DNA of 43,848 bases from positions 1-43,848 of IMG/VR virus record IMGVR_UViG_3300042564_006474; one strand, 5' to 3'. The DNA is from a virus. Below the pieces are notes generated by a model. That model was not told where the DNA came from and ran no database searches. It worked only from the letters and a program-made list of their open reading frames with translations. Made by a program: the position numbers and the translations under genes. Below, piece after piece: positions 29,804 through 38,574 of the stretch (position 1 is the first letter of the stretch; each line of letters opens with the position of its first letter).

Positions 29804-30115
29804 ATGAGCCTTGAATCCGACATCCTCGCCGACCTGCGGCAGCTTCTAACCGAGCACGGCGTGAAGGCACGCTGGAAGGGCATCGACCTGCTCGTTCTGG
29901 TCGGACGGGTCGAGCGGTCCCAACAGATCGAGATGGGCGGCTTCGTGGATTCGCCCGAACTGAGCCTGCGGGTGCCCAAGACCGCCTTCACCGGACCACT
30001 GCCCAAGTTCGGCGAGCGCATCGAGGTCGAAGGCACCGAATACCGGATCTCACAGGTGTCGGGCCATCCGCGCTCTCCGCTCCTCACCCTCAGCCTTTCC
30101 TCGACCGATGAGTGA
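29804..30115 (+). CDS. Head-tail connector protein, small
   Basis: This 103-residue protein has an N-terminal helix (ESDILADLRQLLTEHG), then a beta sandwich (VKARWKGIDLLVLVGRV, SLRVPKTAFTGPLPKFG, RIEVEGTEYRISQVSGHP). Position and fold pattern match a head-tail joining protein of the gpFII/phage head closure type. TTGAC occurs 19 nt before its ATG, just after the terminator T-tract. Its end overlaps the next gene by eight bases. Sequence alone gives no family name. Confidence 0.65.
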   Translation: MSLESDILADLRQLLTEHGVKARWKGIDLLVLVGRVERSQQIEMGGFVDSPELSLRVPKTAFTGPLPKFGERIEVEGTEYRISQVSGHPRSPLLTLSLSSTDE

Positions 30116-30899
30116 CGACGCCGTCCGTTTCACCGCCAAGCTCAAGGGAGCATCCGACGTGGCCCGCTTGTTGCGGCGTCACCCGGAGAAGGTCGGCCGC
30201 ACGCTGGAATCCCTGGTGAAGCAGGAGGCACGCGGCCTCGCCGTGGAACTGGCCCGCAACACTCGGCCCTTCGGGTTCTCGGAGAAGGCGCGAAAGCTGG
30301 GTGAAGGTGCGGTGGCCGGCGACATCAGCGGTGTCTTCGCTTTGCCCTCCGATGCCTTCGAGGAAATCCGGAAATCCGATCCCGAGGCCGCCGACCGCTT
30401 CTGGGCGAACATCCAGAACCGGCGCTTCGCGCGCGCACAGAACGCGCTTCGCCAGTCGGGTTCCGGTTGGAAGGACCTCACGGTAGGCCGTCTCGATCCG
30501 AATCTCCACCAATGGGGGCAGCTCGGAGCAGCCAAGCCGAAGCAGATCGTCACCAGCAAGAAGGCGCGGGACAACTACATCGCCAAGATCCAGAAGCGGG
30601 TCGGCTTTGCCAAGGGCTCGTGGATCCAGGCCGGCAAGTCCATCGGCGGGCGCATCCGTGGGGCGGTTCAATGGGCGACCCGTCACAAGCAGGCCCCCGG
30701 CAGCGCGGTGGTGAAGACCGGTGCCAAGGCTTCCGTCACGCTGGTCAACAAGCTCGACTACATCGAGGACGTGAGCACCTGGAAGGGGATCAACCTCGCA
30801 TTGCAGATCGCGGCGGCACGTTTGCGCAAGGCGCTGTCCACCTCGTTGCTCAAGATCAACGAACGGGCGAACCAGGCGCTGCGACGCCGTGCCGGTTGA
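30108..30899 (+). CDS. Tail completion / head-tail connector protein (gpZ-like position)
   Basis: This basic 263-residue protein has helices ASDVARLLRRHPEKVGRTLE and SLVKQEARGLAVELARNT. A long basic middle follows (RFARAQNALRQSGSGWK, KARDNYIAKIQKRVGFAKGS), and the C-terminus is also helical (LALQIAAARLRKALSTSLLK). It corresponds in position to HK97 gp10/lambda gpZ-type tail completion proteins. The motif evidence is weak; the order of genes carries the call. Confidence 0.65.
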   Translation: MSDDAVRFTAKLKGASDVARLLRRHPEKVGRTLESLVKQEARGLAVELARNTRPFGFSEKARKLGEGAVAGDISGVFALPSDAFEEIRKSDPEAADRFWANIQNRRFARAQNALRQSGSGWKDLTVGRLDPNLHQWGQLGAAKPKQIVTSKKARDNYIAKIQKRVGFAKGSWIQAGKSIGGRIRGAVQWATRHKQAPGSAVVKTGAKASVTLVNKLDYIEDVSTWKGINLALQIAAARLRKALSTSLLKINERANQALRRRAG

Positions 30900-30916
30900 C
30901 GCGCCGCCCGTGGCCG

Positions 30917-31348
30917 ATGTCACATATTATCGAAACCGTCCTGACCACAAAACTCGCCGCATGGCTTGACCAGACCCGCCCCAATGGATTCCCCTCGGCG
31001 GCTGAGTTGCCGGTTCACGTTGCCAACCGTGACGAACTGCGAACCCGTCCCTGCCTCGTGCTTGCGACATCGGAAGCAAAACCGGTCTCAGGGATGCCTA
31101 ACACCGCACGGATCAACCTCGACATTCATCTGTTCAGTCAGGTCGATGACACGCCGATCCACGAGCATGTCGCGTGGGCGATGTTGTTGAATACACTGCT
31201 GGCCAACGTGACAGGCCAGAGGGATTCACTCAACTCGGAATCGTTCGTCCTTCACGACTTGATCCTGCGCAGTTCTTCAACCACGCCGGACGAATCGCGC
31301 GGCCGGGAAACCGTGCTCAACTACGAGGCGGTTGTCTCCGCCCTGTGA
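30917..31348 (+). CDS. Tail terminator protein (gpU-like position)
   Basis: An ATG at 30917 with TTGAC 21 nt upstream gives 143 residues starting MSHIIETVLTTKLAAWLDQT. The alpha/beta pattern continues with ELPVHVANRDELRTRPCLVL, NTARINLDIHLFSQVDDTPI and ESFVLHDLILRSSSTTPDES. It fits the gpU/minor tail protein fold, which caps the tail tube. A longer upstream frame lies within the previous gene and is not used. Assigned by position and fold pattern. Confidence 0.7.
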   Translation: MSHIIETVLTTKLAAWLDQTRPNGFPSAAELPVHVANRDELRTRPCLVLATSEAKPVSGMPNTARINLDIHLFSQVDDTPIHEHVAWAMLLNTLLANVTGQRDSLNSESFVLHDLILRSSSTTPDESRGRETVLNYEAVVSAL

Positions 31349-31375
31349 TGCGGTTGACACGCCACACGCGGTCAA

Positions 31376-31756
31376 ATGGCCGCGACTTTCCTTGGCACCA
31401 CCGGCAACTGGGGCATCCCCCAGGATGAATCCGGCATCATCATCACCGACCTGTCCTTCGACTACTCCAACCAGGAGAAGGTCGTGCTGGACAAGGGCGG
31501 CGAAATCATCGGCCTCGCGCTCTATCAGGAGAAGGCCGAGATCAAGCTCTCCGGGCTGGTGAAGAAGACCGGCGCTTTCGCGGGCAAGATCGGCGCCGCC
31601 CTCGCGCTCACCAACGCGGTCCCGGCCCACATGCAGTCGAGCGGTGGCACCACGATCATCAAGCAGATCAGCCGCGCCCTCAACAACGAGGACTTCGAGA
31701 AGATCGACATCACCGCCACCAACTATCCGCTCGTGTCTTCCGGCGGTGGTGCGTGA
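31376..31756 (+). CDS. Major tail tube protein
   Basis: This 126-residue beta-rich protein reads GTTGNWGIPQDESGIIITDL, SFDYSNQEKVVLDKGGEIIG, AEIKLSGLVKKTGAFAG and KIDITATNYPLVSSG, the strand pattern of siphophage tail tube subunits. The start has TTGAC 22 nt upstream. It is followed by the tail assembly chaperone genes, as expected. Family not certain, but position and composition agree. Confidence 0.75.
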   Translation: MAATFLGTTGNWGIPQDESGIIITDLSFDYSNQEKVVLDKGGEIIGLALYQEKAEIKLSGLVKKTGAFAGKIGAALALTNAVPAHMQSSGGTTIIKQISRALNNEDFEKIDITATNYPLVSSGGGA

Positions 31757-31784
31757 GCCAGACTTTCGAACCTGAGATACCGAT

Positions 31785-32186
31785 ATGAACGCGATCACCC
31801 ACATTTCATCCACCGCCACCAGTAACACCTGCCTCGCAGCCGCTCTAACGGCCGTGGGCATTCCGCTCGCCGAGAAGCCCTTCGTTCGTGTCGTTGGCGA
31901 CGGCATCCGCGGCGAGCGCACCGTCTGGTTCTTCGAGCCACAAAGCCCATGCGGAAAGTTCCAGACCAAGGAACTCATCGAAGCGTGGAACGACGACGCC
32001 TGGCACCTCGCAAATTCGGAGCACCCGTTCGCCTACATCAAGTGTGCGCTCATGAACCGCCAGCGTCTGGTGGACAAGGTGAAGCAAGACGTGCCGCTCG
32101 CCTGTGTGAAGCGCCGGGGCAAGGTCGCCTTCATCCCCCTCGATGCATCGCCCGCCACTGAAGACCTGTTCCTCCGCCACCTCTGA
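31785..32186 (+). CDS. Hypothetical tail-region protein, 133 residues
   Basis: The gene lies between tail tube and chaperone. The protein starts MNAITHISSTATSNTCLAAA and includes VRVVGDGIRGERTVWFFEPQ, KFQTKELIEAWNDDAWHLAN, HPFAYIKCALMNRQRLVDKV and CVKRRGKVAFIPLDASPA. No family is recognised. It could regulate or assist tube assembly. Codon use is phage-like. The next start follows four bases after the stop. Confidence 0.65.
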   Translation: MNAITHISSTATSNTCLAAALTAVGIPLAEKPFVRVVGDGIRGERTVWFFEPQSPCGKFQTKELIEAWNDDAWHLANSEHPFAYIKCALMNRQRLVDKVKQDVPLACVKRRGKVAFIPLDASPATEDLFLRHL

Positions 32187-32190
32187 AGCC

Positions 32191-32610
32191 ATGGACGACA
32201 CCGACCGCCAGAAACTCCTCTCCGCCGCCTTTCACGATGTGGAAACCATCGTCGGCGGGCACGCCATGCGCCCGCTGTCGCTGGCCAGCTACGACGTGCT
32301 GCTGCGCACCGGCAACCCGCTGGTGAAGGGTAAAATGCCGAAGGACGGCACACCCGAGTTCACCTCGGCCATCATGGGTTTCGTTTACACCCATTGCGCC
32401 CCGTGGCCCGAGGTGGTGCGGGCGTCATTTGATGAACAGGCCTTCCGTGAGGCTGCTTTGATCTTCTGCGGCGGGCTCGCCCCTGCCGATTTCCAGACCG
32501 CCTTCAAGCGGCTGGAGGAGCAGAGCCGGGAACTGGAGGCGGCACAGGTCGATCCCGTGTCGGTGCTGCCGGGAAAAAAGCCCCGCCCTGCGACGAGCCC
32601 GGCTTCCTAG
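32191..32610 (+). CDS. Tail assembly chaperone, short form (gpG-like)
   Basis: This 139-residue helical protein starts MDDTDRQKLLSAAFHDVETI and has PLSLASYDVLLRTGNPLVKG, EVVRASFDEQAFREAALIFC and FQTAFKRLEEQSRELEAAQV. It is the upstream partner of a -1 frameshift pair, as G in lambda. At 32574-32580 it carries A AAA AAG in the correct frame; non-shifted ribosomes stop at 32610. It acts with the GT form to assemble tail tube around the tape measure. Confidence 0.8.
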   Translation: MDDTDRQKLLSAAFHDVETIVGGHAMRPLSLASYDVLLRTGNPLVKGKMPKDGTPEFTSAIMGFVYTHCAPWPEVVRASFDEQAFREAALIFCGGLAPADFQTAFKRLEEQSRELEAAQVDPVSVLPGKKPRPATSPAS

Positions 32611-32840
32611 CCGCCCAGGTGTTCGCCGTCACCGCTGAGACCGGATGGTCTGAGGAGCGTGTCCTGTTCATGCCGCTGGCAAGACTGGCGCAATACCAGC
32701 ACTGCCTGCTGCGAAAAAATGGGACGAGGACAAATTGGTGTAACTCCGGCTTTGATAAGCCTACTCTGCGGGACCAGTTGGATGCCCTTCGAATCCGTTA
32801 CGGACTATCGTGGGCATCGTGGAGCGATGAGGTTGATTAA
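32191..32840 (+). CDS. Tail assembly chaperone, -1 frameshift fusion (gpGT-like)
   Basis: A -1 shift after AAG (32578-32580) re-reads G32580 and continues GCC CCG CCC TGC..., giving APPCDEPGFLAAQVFAVTAE, then TGWSEERVLFMPLARLAQYQ and HCLLRKNG, ending at 32840. The T-like domain with its W.EE.VL.MPL...YQH pattern is typical of frameshifted tail chaperones. The fusion has 130 plus 86 residues. The downstream frame has only a poor GTG start (32619), so the fusion is the likely form. Confidence 0.8.
32574..32580 (+). other. Programmed -1 ribosomal frameshift site (A AAA AAG)
   Basis: The X XXY YYZ heptamer A AAA AAG is in phase with the gpG-like frame (codons GGA AAA AAG). It is the classical dnaX-type slippery site. 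A short GGCT-TCCT-AGCC hairpin lies about 25 nt downstream and may add a pause. Confidence 0.8.
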
Positions 32841-32884
32841 TTGAATGTTGCATGACTGATTGGTGATGACATGCTCCCGATTGC

Positions 32885-32905
32885 CCGAGGTGACCTCCAC
32901 CTCGG
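32885..32905 (+). repeat. Inverted repeat hairpin before an accessory gene
   Basis: Perfect eight-base arms CCGAGGTG and CACCTCGG enclose ACCTC. It lies between the chaperone stop (32840) and the AT-richer gene at 32924, in the otherwise empty 83-base gap. No T-tract follows, so it may be an operator or an insertion scar rather than a terminator. Confidence 0.5.
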
Positions 32906-32923
32906 AATCTGGAGAACTGAAAT

Positions 32924-33409
32924 ATGAGTGAGATGCAGTTGTTTGAAAGATGGTTTGTCGCACCCCTGGAAAAGCTGAAGGAGTGCAACAACGGAGATGG
33001 TGCCTTCGTCGCCCTGATGATGAGCTTGCCGCTTTATGAACGTCTCTTGAAGAGCCGAATCAAGATTCGTGACGGCAGTTGTCCGGATGCGGCTTTCAAC
33101 ACTGAAGTCTGCGCCGACCTCGGCATAACCGAAAGTGTGAGACAAAAATTTTGGAGTATTTTCCGAGTCGGAATGATGCATCAAGCTATGCCTCAAGCCG
33201 GAAAAACCTATTGGGAATTTGGTTCAGTATGGGATGGCTACCCTCAAATCGAAGATCGGATGGGGATTCAAGTCATGAGCATCGATCCGTGGAAGTTCGC
33301 GGATCATGTAATCGCTCTCTGTCGCTCCGAACCTGCGGCTTTGGTTGCGTCGGAGAGTTTTCCGTTCGCATCGATTTACACGGTGCCAGTTTATAAGGTG
33401 GGTGACTGA
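32924..33409 (+). CDS. HEPN-like accessory protein (moron)
   Basis: This 161-residue protein is encoded with AT-richer codons than its tail-gene neighbours and has its own GGAG-containing leader. Helices (QLFERWFVAPLEKLKECNNG, AFVALMMSLPLYERLLKSRI) precede a stretch SIFRVGMMHQAMPQAG. There RVGMMH gives R-x4-H, the catalytic pattern of HEPN ribonucleases, near residues 82-91. The family fit is weaker than for the minus-strand HEPN gene. It sits between the tail chaperone and the tape measure, a known moron position, and could exclude other phages. Confidence 0.65.
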   Translation: MSEMQLFERWFVAPLEKLKECNNGDGAFVALMMSLPLYERLLKSRIKIRDGSCPDAAFNTEVCADLGITESVRQKFWSIFRVGMMHQAMPQAGKTYWEFGSVWDGYPQIEDRMGIQVMSIDPWKFADHVIALCRSEPAALVASESFPFASIYTVPVYKVGD

Positions 33410-33440
33410 GCGGAAGCCAAGTTGACGCGCCCCCCGGCGC

Positions 33441-35201
33441 ATGAGCGCCCTGACCGTTACCCTTGGAGCCGACATCACCGCCCTGAAGCGGGCCATGGCT
33501 GGCGCATCGGAACTCGTTTCGGCATCCGCCCGACGCATGGGCAAGATCACCGGCGCGGGACTGGCGGGGCTCGGCAAAGGTGGCGCGGCGGCGCTCAGCA
33601 AGGGCTTCTCGGTCGCGGGCACGGCGCTCAAGGCAGGCGTGGGTGCTGCGTTGGCGGGTGGCGCGGCGGCGATGGGTGTCGGCGTGAAGGCGGTCAACGC
33701 AGCCGCCGACTTCGAGCAGACCAAGGTGGCGTTTTCCACGCTGATCGGCGATGTGGGCAAGGCCGAGGAAACGCTGGCGAAACTTCGGGAACTTGGTGCC
33801 AAGACGCCATTCGAGTTTCCCGAACTGGCCGACGCCGGCCGCAAGCTTATCGCCTTCGGGGAATCCGCCGACTCGGTGCCCGAAACCCTGCGACGCATCG
33901 GCGACGTGTCCGCGGGCGTGCAGGCACCGGTCAACGAGATCGCTGAACTCTACGGCAAGGCACGGGTGCAGGGTCGGTTGTTCGCCGAGGACATCAATCA
34001 GCTCACCGGCCGCGGCATCCCGATCATCCAGGAACTTGCCAAGCAGTTCGGCGTGTCAGACTCCGAGGTGAAGAAGCTCGTGGAATCCGGCAAGGTCGGC
34101 TTCCCCAACATCGAGCGGGCGTTCATCGACATGACCTCCCAGGGCGGCAAGTTCTCGGGCATGATGGAGGCGCAGAGCAAGACGACCTCGGGCCTGTTCT
34201 CCACCCTCAAGGACACGATCAATGAGGTGTTCCTCACGCTCGGGACTCCGATCAACGACGCCATCCGTCCCCTGGTCGAGCAGGCCATTGGACTGGTCCA
34301 GAAACTCACGCCCCTCGCTGCGGAAGCAGGCAAGAGGGTGAAGGAGGCCGTCATGTTCGTGATCGCCGCGTTCAAGAGCGGCCAGCTTCTCGATCTCGTC
34401 ACCTCGGGTTTGAAGCTCGCCTTCGCGGTGGGGGTGAACGCCTTGGTCAATGGCTTCCGCACCGCCATCGAGTTCTTCTGGAACCTCCTAACCGATGGAG
34501 CGATGTGGAAGAGCCTCGGCACGACGCTGCTCGGTCTGGTGGCCGGCTTCGGTGCCGCTTTGCTCAACGCGTTCCAGACGCCCATCGTCTATCTGCAATC
34601 CGGGATGGAATGGGTGGTGGCGCACCTGCTCAAGGGCCTGCTCAAGATTCCGGGAATGTCCGACCTGCTCGGCTTCGAGGCCGGCGACGTGGAAACCGAT
34701 TTCGGCCGCATCCTCAAGGACCGGCAGGAAACCGGTGCCGAACTCTTCGGCATGAACTTCAAGGACATGGCGGAGGAAGCTCAGGGACTACTCGGCAAAG
34801 GCGCTCCCCAACTCGGCGAACGGGTGGCGGAAGCAGCACGGAAGGCGGGCGAAACCACTGGTAGCGAACTGATCGACACCAGTGGCCTGCGGGACAGTTT
34901 CGGCAAGGTGGTGGCCTCCATCCGCGACACGATGCCCAAGCCCGAGGAGATGAAGCAGGCGGCTACCGCTGCGGCGAAGGTGACGACCGACAATACGCCT
35001 GCGGTCGCCAAACCGGCCGCCTCCACGCTTGCGCCCATCGTCACCTCGCTCGGCAAGGTGGGCGGCGGCGGATACTCGACCGGAGCGCTGGACGCCCAAC
35101 GCGAGAACAACCGGCTGACCAGTGAAACCAACCGGATCTTGCGCGACATGAGCGAACGGATGAAGCCGGGGACCGGCACCTACGTTCCGGTATTCGGTTG
35201 A
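33441..35201 (+). CDS. Tape measure protein
   Basis: This 586-residue protein has the typical start (LTVTLGADITALKRAMAGA), a Gly/Ala-rich membrane-like region (residues 35-90) and the conserved core AADFEQTKVAFSTLIGDVGK. It continues with AKTPFEFPELADAGRKLIAF, LTGRGIPIIQELAKQFGVS and SGKVGFPNIERAFIDMTSQ. Hydrophobic helices lie at about 310-390. Length determines tail length; 586 residues suggest a fairly short tail of several tens of nm. The C-terminal region is repetitive and Ala-rich. TTGAC lies 19 nt before the ATG. Confidence 0.95.
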   Translation: MSALTVTLGADITALKRAMAGASELVSASARRMGKITGAGLAGLGKGGAAALSKGFSVAGTALKAGVGAALAGGAAAMGVGVKAVNAAADFEQTKVAFSTLIGDVGKAEETLAKLRELGAKTPFEFPELADAGRKLIAFGESADSVPETLRRIGDVSAGVQAPVNEIAELYGKARVQGRLFAEDINQLTGRGIPIIQELAKQFGVSDSEVKKLVESGKVGFPNIERAFIDMTSQGGKFSGMMEAQSKTTSGLFSTLKDTINEVFLTLGTPINDAIRPLVEQAIGLVQKLTPLAAEAGKRVKEAVMFVIAAFKSGQLLDLVTSGLKLAFAVGVNALVNGFRTAIEFFWNLLTDGAMWKSLGTTLLGLVAGFGAALLNAFQTPIVYLQSGMEWVVAHLLKGLLKIPGMSDLLGFEAGDVETDFGRILKDRQETGAELFGMNFKDMAEEAQGLLGKGAPQLGERVAEAARKAGETTGSELIDTSGLRDSFGKVVASIRDTMPKPEEMKQAATAAAKVTTDNTPAVAKPAASTLAPIVTSLGKVGGGGYSTGALDAQRENNRLTSETNRILRDMSERMKPGTGTYVPVFG

Positions 35202-35219
35202 CGCCGCCACCCGGCCAAG

Positions 35220-35942
35220 ATGCCGAGACACATCGCGATTCAACCGGGGCGACTCTACCCGCAGCCGGATTATTCGGTGGCGGTGGACCGCGAGGGCAAG
35301 TGGACCGCCACCCAGGTGTTCCTGTGCCACCGCAATTCCCTCACCCAGGTAATGCCGCGTCCGGGCACTCCCCACCCGGACATTCCGTTCATCTGGGTGG
35401 ACAACGCCACCGCCCAAGTCAGCGAGGGCGACATTGCCCAGATCACCTGCAACTACGCGGGCACCGACAACACCGCCAACGACCCGGCAAAGACGACCTA
35501 CTCGCTCGGCCTGTCGTTGTCCGAGGAGCCTTTGCTTTCCCACAAGAAGTTCCGCGATCTCACCGACGAGGAGAAGGAGGCGCTGCAGGCGATCATCAGC
35601 GGCAAAGACAAGGATTCTTCCGGCAGTTCCTACAAGGACAAGGTGACAAGTGCCACCGGCAAGAAGGCACTGGAGAAGATTTTGCGCGGCCAAACCTCCT
35701 ATTACTCGCCGAAGGTGGTCTGGCGGCAATCCACCGTGCGCAAGACCTCGGCGGCATCCAGCGACGTGCGCAAGATCGGGCAGATCGACAGCCCCGACGG
35801 GCGGCAGCCCAACCTATCAGACGGTCGGACGTGGCTGCTCAACAGCGTGAGCCAGAGCCAGGAGGGCAACTCCTACCGCATCGAGCGCGAGTGGATTTCA
35901 TCCGACGCGGGCGGTTGGGACGAAGACATCTACAACCTCTGA
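35220..35942 (+). CDS. Distal tail / minor tail protein
   Basis: This 240-residue protein follows the tape measure. It begins RHIAIQPGRLYPQPDYSVAV and is largely beta-rich (TQVFLCHRNSLTQVMPRP, IPFIWVDNATAQVSEGDIAQ, YSLGLSLSEEPLLSHKKF). A charged middle (DKDSSGSSYKDKVTSATG) precedes a C-terminal strand-rich region (QIDSPDGRQPNLSDGRTWLL). Position suggests a baseplate or tail-tip component. No family recognised. TTGAC is 22 nt upstream of the ATG. Confidence 0.7.
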   Translation: MPRHIAIQPGRLYPQPDYSVAVDREGKWTATQVFLCHRNSLTQVMPRPGTPHPDIPFIWVDNATAQVSEGDIAQITCNYAGTDNTANDPAKTTYSLGLSLSEEPLLSHKKFRDLTDEEKEALQAIISGKDKDSSGSSYKDKVTSATGKKALEKILRGQTSYYSPKVVWRQSTVRKTSAASSDVRKIGQIDSPDGRQPNLSDGRTWLLNSVSQSQEGNSYRIEREWISSDAGGWDEDIYNL

Positions 35943-35946
35943 AATC

Positions 35947-36594
35947 ATGCGCCTGCCATCGAAGAAACGCCCCGGCAATCCGATCCTCGCCAAGGACTGG
36001 AACCTCCTCATCGACGCGCTGGAAGCTCGCACGCCGCGACCGGGCCCCGGCACCGAGATTGTTTCGACCTCGGCAGGTTTCACCTTTCGCGTGAAGCCCT
36101 CCGCTGCGGGGGGCGCGGGTGCCAAGGCAGTTCCGCTCGCCATCCTCGGGTCGCGTCCGCCCTACATCGCCGCACCGGCCACACCGCCCGACCCGCAGGC
36201 GACCGGCAAGCGGTATTACATCGAATGGGGCACGCTCAACAATCTGGTCGCGGAAAACTGGGATGATCATTTCGATGTGTCAGCAACCACCTACTTCTTC
36301 GCCAAGGCCACGCTGAGGACCACCGGCTCGCTGCTCGTCACCCGATGGGAAATCGTCACCGGCCCGAACTACGACTCCCATGAAATGCCCGACTGGGAAA
36401 TCGGGGCAAGCCGTCCCAACAGCGCGGTCGTCTCGCTTGGCATGGTCTTCGTTGCCGACGGCGTTCACACCATCGCGCAGTCGGGAGGCGGATCACTGGT
36501 CGTGAGCGAGCACGTCACCTCGATCCAACCGGGATCTTCGGCCGGCGACATCCGCGTCGGCAAGGAACTCACCTATCACCGGCTGGCCTACTGA
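35947..36594 (+). CDS. Tail tip hypothetical protein
   Basis: This 215-residue protein starts MRLPSKKRPGNPILAKDWNL with a helix LIDALEARTPRP, then beta-rich sequence: IVSTSAGFTFRVKPSAAGGA, VPLAILGSRPPYIAAPAT and TYFFAKATLRTTGSLLVTRW. It ends RVGKELTYHRLAY. The pattern PGNPILAKDWN..I is common in phage tail-tip proteins of unknown function. Five bases separate it from the previous gene and four from the next. Confidence 0.65.
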   Translation: MRLPSKKRPGNPILAKDWNLLIDALEARTPRPGPGTEIVSTSAGFTFRVKPSAAGGAGAKAVPLAILGSRPPYIAAPATPPDPQATGKRYYIEWGTLNNLVAENWDDHFDVSATTYFFAKATLRTTGSLLVTRWEIVTGPNYDSHEMPDWEIGASRPNSAVVSLGMVFVADGVHTIAQSGGGSLVVSEHVTSIQPGSSAGDIRVGKELTYHRLAY

Positions 36595-36597
36595 AAC

Positions 36598-38550
36598 ATG
36601 AACCTCACCTACAACGACCTGATGCCGCCCAAACCGACGGCGCCGATCAAGCAGGTGTGGTTTCGCCTGCCGCTCACGCCGTTTTTCATCGATCCGTCGG
36701 GCAGCGGCAATCCACGCACCCGCGGCTTCCACGGCGATGACTTCTTCCTCCAATACAAGAACACCCGCGAGTTCAAGGAGGACGGGACGCTTGAGGACGA
36801 GCCGATCTGCGGTTTTGCCGCCTATCGAAAATCGACTTCGGTGGACTTCGAGGAAGAGGAGTATTGGAGCGGCACGCTGACCCGGTCCTACGTGTTCGAT
36901 CAGGACACCAACCAAGTGCGCGTCGAGACTGTGGAGCAAGGCAACCACACCATCGGCCTGACTCATACCCGCACGGCGACCACTGCGAAGCAGGGTGATC
37001 CGTTCGAGGATCCGCCGACCCACATCGAGATCACGCTCTCCGAGGCTGTGGACAAGGCGTGGCTTGCGGGTGAGTTGCAGCGGTGGATGGACGAGCCGGA
37101 TGACTTCCGCGAAGCGACAGGCGGCGGCCTCGGCACGTACTCCTACATCGGCCAGGGAGCCACCCGCAGTGAGAGCGACGGATACCTTGGCATCGTCGGC
37201 GGTGGTGACGTGGTGGCGTTCGGTCCGTGGTTTTATGGCGAACCGTTCGGCATGGTTGGCGACGAGGGGGAGAAATGGAACGGACGGTTTTCCACCTGGA
37301 TCAACCGGGTCCGGCGAAAGAACGCGCCGGTCATCCATCGGGAAAGCTCCAAGCATGACGGGGCTGTGTATTTGGGAAGCTCGAATCTGGCGGTCGGCGA
37401 TTCAATCTATCGGGACGGATACGCGGAAATGGCGCTGTCGGACCTGATTGGTGACGTGTGGATGGATGGCCACGGCGTGTTTCAGGAGTCCGATGCGCTC
37501 GACTCGTTTCCGATGGAGGCAGCCTACGCTTACGATTTCCACGGCCTGGTGTCTCACACCGGCGACGGCGAGGCCAACGAACTGACCCTGGTGAGCCGCA
37601 CCGGAAAGCGATACCGGGTCACGATCCAGACAGGCCGCAACGAATACAACGAGGACGGCTCCGAATGGGTGACGAGCCAGAGCCATGTCCTGACGACCGA
37701 TGCATCCACGCTCCAGGCAACGCTCACGCTTGAGGAAAACGAAGACGCGTGGGAAATCCGCGTGGCACGCATCGAGGAGGAGGTCACCATCGAAGGCCAG
37801 AAGCAGTGGCGGGTCGTGGCGGATGCGGACGCCTATGCGCAATACGTGAAGGATCTTCAAGCGTGGCAGACCGCATGGGACGCTTGGGACGTGGGTGGCC
37901 GGGTGGGAGATGCCCCGATCAAACCCGCCGAACAGAAGTATCCCGCTTCCCTCATCGGCCCCGATGTGGTGGGGAGCTACCTGCTGCTGGCGGCGATGAA
38001 ACTGCGGAGCGGCACCCGGTTCGGATTCTCACCGCTCGTGTATTCCGAGGAAACCGCGAATGACCGCTACCGCAAGCGCACGTTCAAGCTGCACCTCACT
38101 CCGGGAACCGTCGAATCTCATGAGGGGGCATGCGGGCTGGCGACCATCAGCGGCTCGGCCGATCTGGAATGGAGCGAGGAGTTCGACGCGGAAACCGGAC
38201 TGCAGCTTCCCCGCGAGGTGGGCCAGTGGCAACTCAGCATCAACGGACAGGACTGGACGCAGGAATCCTACGCCGAGTTCGACAGCGTGTTCTTCAACGG
38301 ATCGACCTCGAAGGTTCAGACGGCCACCAAGATCCGGCGCGAGGGAACCTACACATGGGCGGGCCGATTCCTCGTGGCGTTCGACGCGCCGGATCCGCGC
38401 GGCAAGGTTCTGTCCACCGGCTGGGCCAAAGCCGCCATGTCCGCGGTCGATGAAAGGAACGAATCGGAAGCTCTCACGCTCGATCCGCCAGCGGCGGGAG
38501 GAAGCGTGTTCTTCGAGGGGCACCGGCTGACCTATGACACGGGGGCGTGA
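36598..38550 (+). CDS. Large tail-tip protein, 650 residues
   Basis: This protein is rich in aromatic and acidic residues: PLTPFFIDPSGSGNPRTRGF, DDFFLQYKNTREFKEDGTLE, EEEYWSGTLTRSYVFDQDTN. Many short strands follow, suggesting a multi-domain beta protein of the tail tip. Features include a hinge-like LTLVSRTGKRYRVTIQTGRN and NGQDWTQESYAEFDSVFFNG near the end. There is no recognised enzymatic motif. In position it takes the role of a central tail hub or baseplate protein. The end is followed by a TTGAC-marked fibre gene. Confidence 0.7.
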   Translation: MNLTYNDLMPPKPTAPIKQVWFRLPLTPFFIDPSGSGNPRTRGFHGDDFFLQYKNTREFKEDGTLEDEPICGFAAYRKSTSVDFEEEEYWSGTLTRSYVFDQDTNQVRVETVEQGNHTIGLTHTRTATTAKQGDPFEDPPTHIEITLSEAVDKAWLAGELQRWMDEPDDFREATGGGLGTYSYIGQGATRSESDGYLGIVGGGDVVAFGPWFYGEPFGMVGDEGEKWNGRFSTWINRVRRKNAPVIHRESSKHDGAVYLGSSNLAVGDSIYRDGYAEMALSDLIGDVWMDGHGVFQESDALDSFPMEAAYAYDFHGLVSHTGDGEANELTLVSRTGKRYRVTIQTGRNEYNEDGSEWVTSQSHVLTTDASTLQATLTLEENEDAWEIRVARIEEEVTIEGQKQWRVVADADAYAQYVKDLQAWQTAWDAWDVGGRVGDAPIKPAEQKYPASLIGPDVVGSYLLLAAMKLRSGTRFGFSPLVYSEETANDRYRKRTFKLHLTPGTVESHEGACGLATISGSADLEWSEEFDAETGLQLPREVGQWQLSINGQDWTQESYAEFDSVFFNGSTSKVQTATKIRREGTYTWAGRFLVAFDAPDPRGKVLSTGWAKAAMSAVDERNESEALTLDPPAAGGSVFFEGHRLTYDTGA

Positions 38551-38574
38551 TCCGGTTGACAGCAGGGCACGGGC

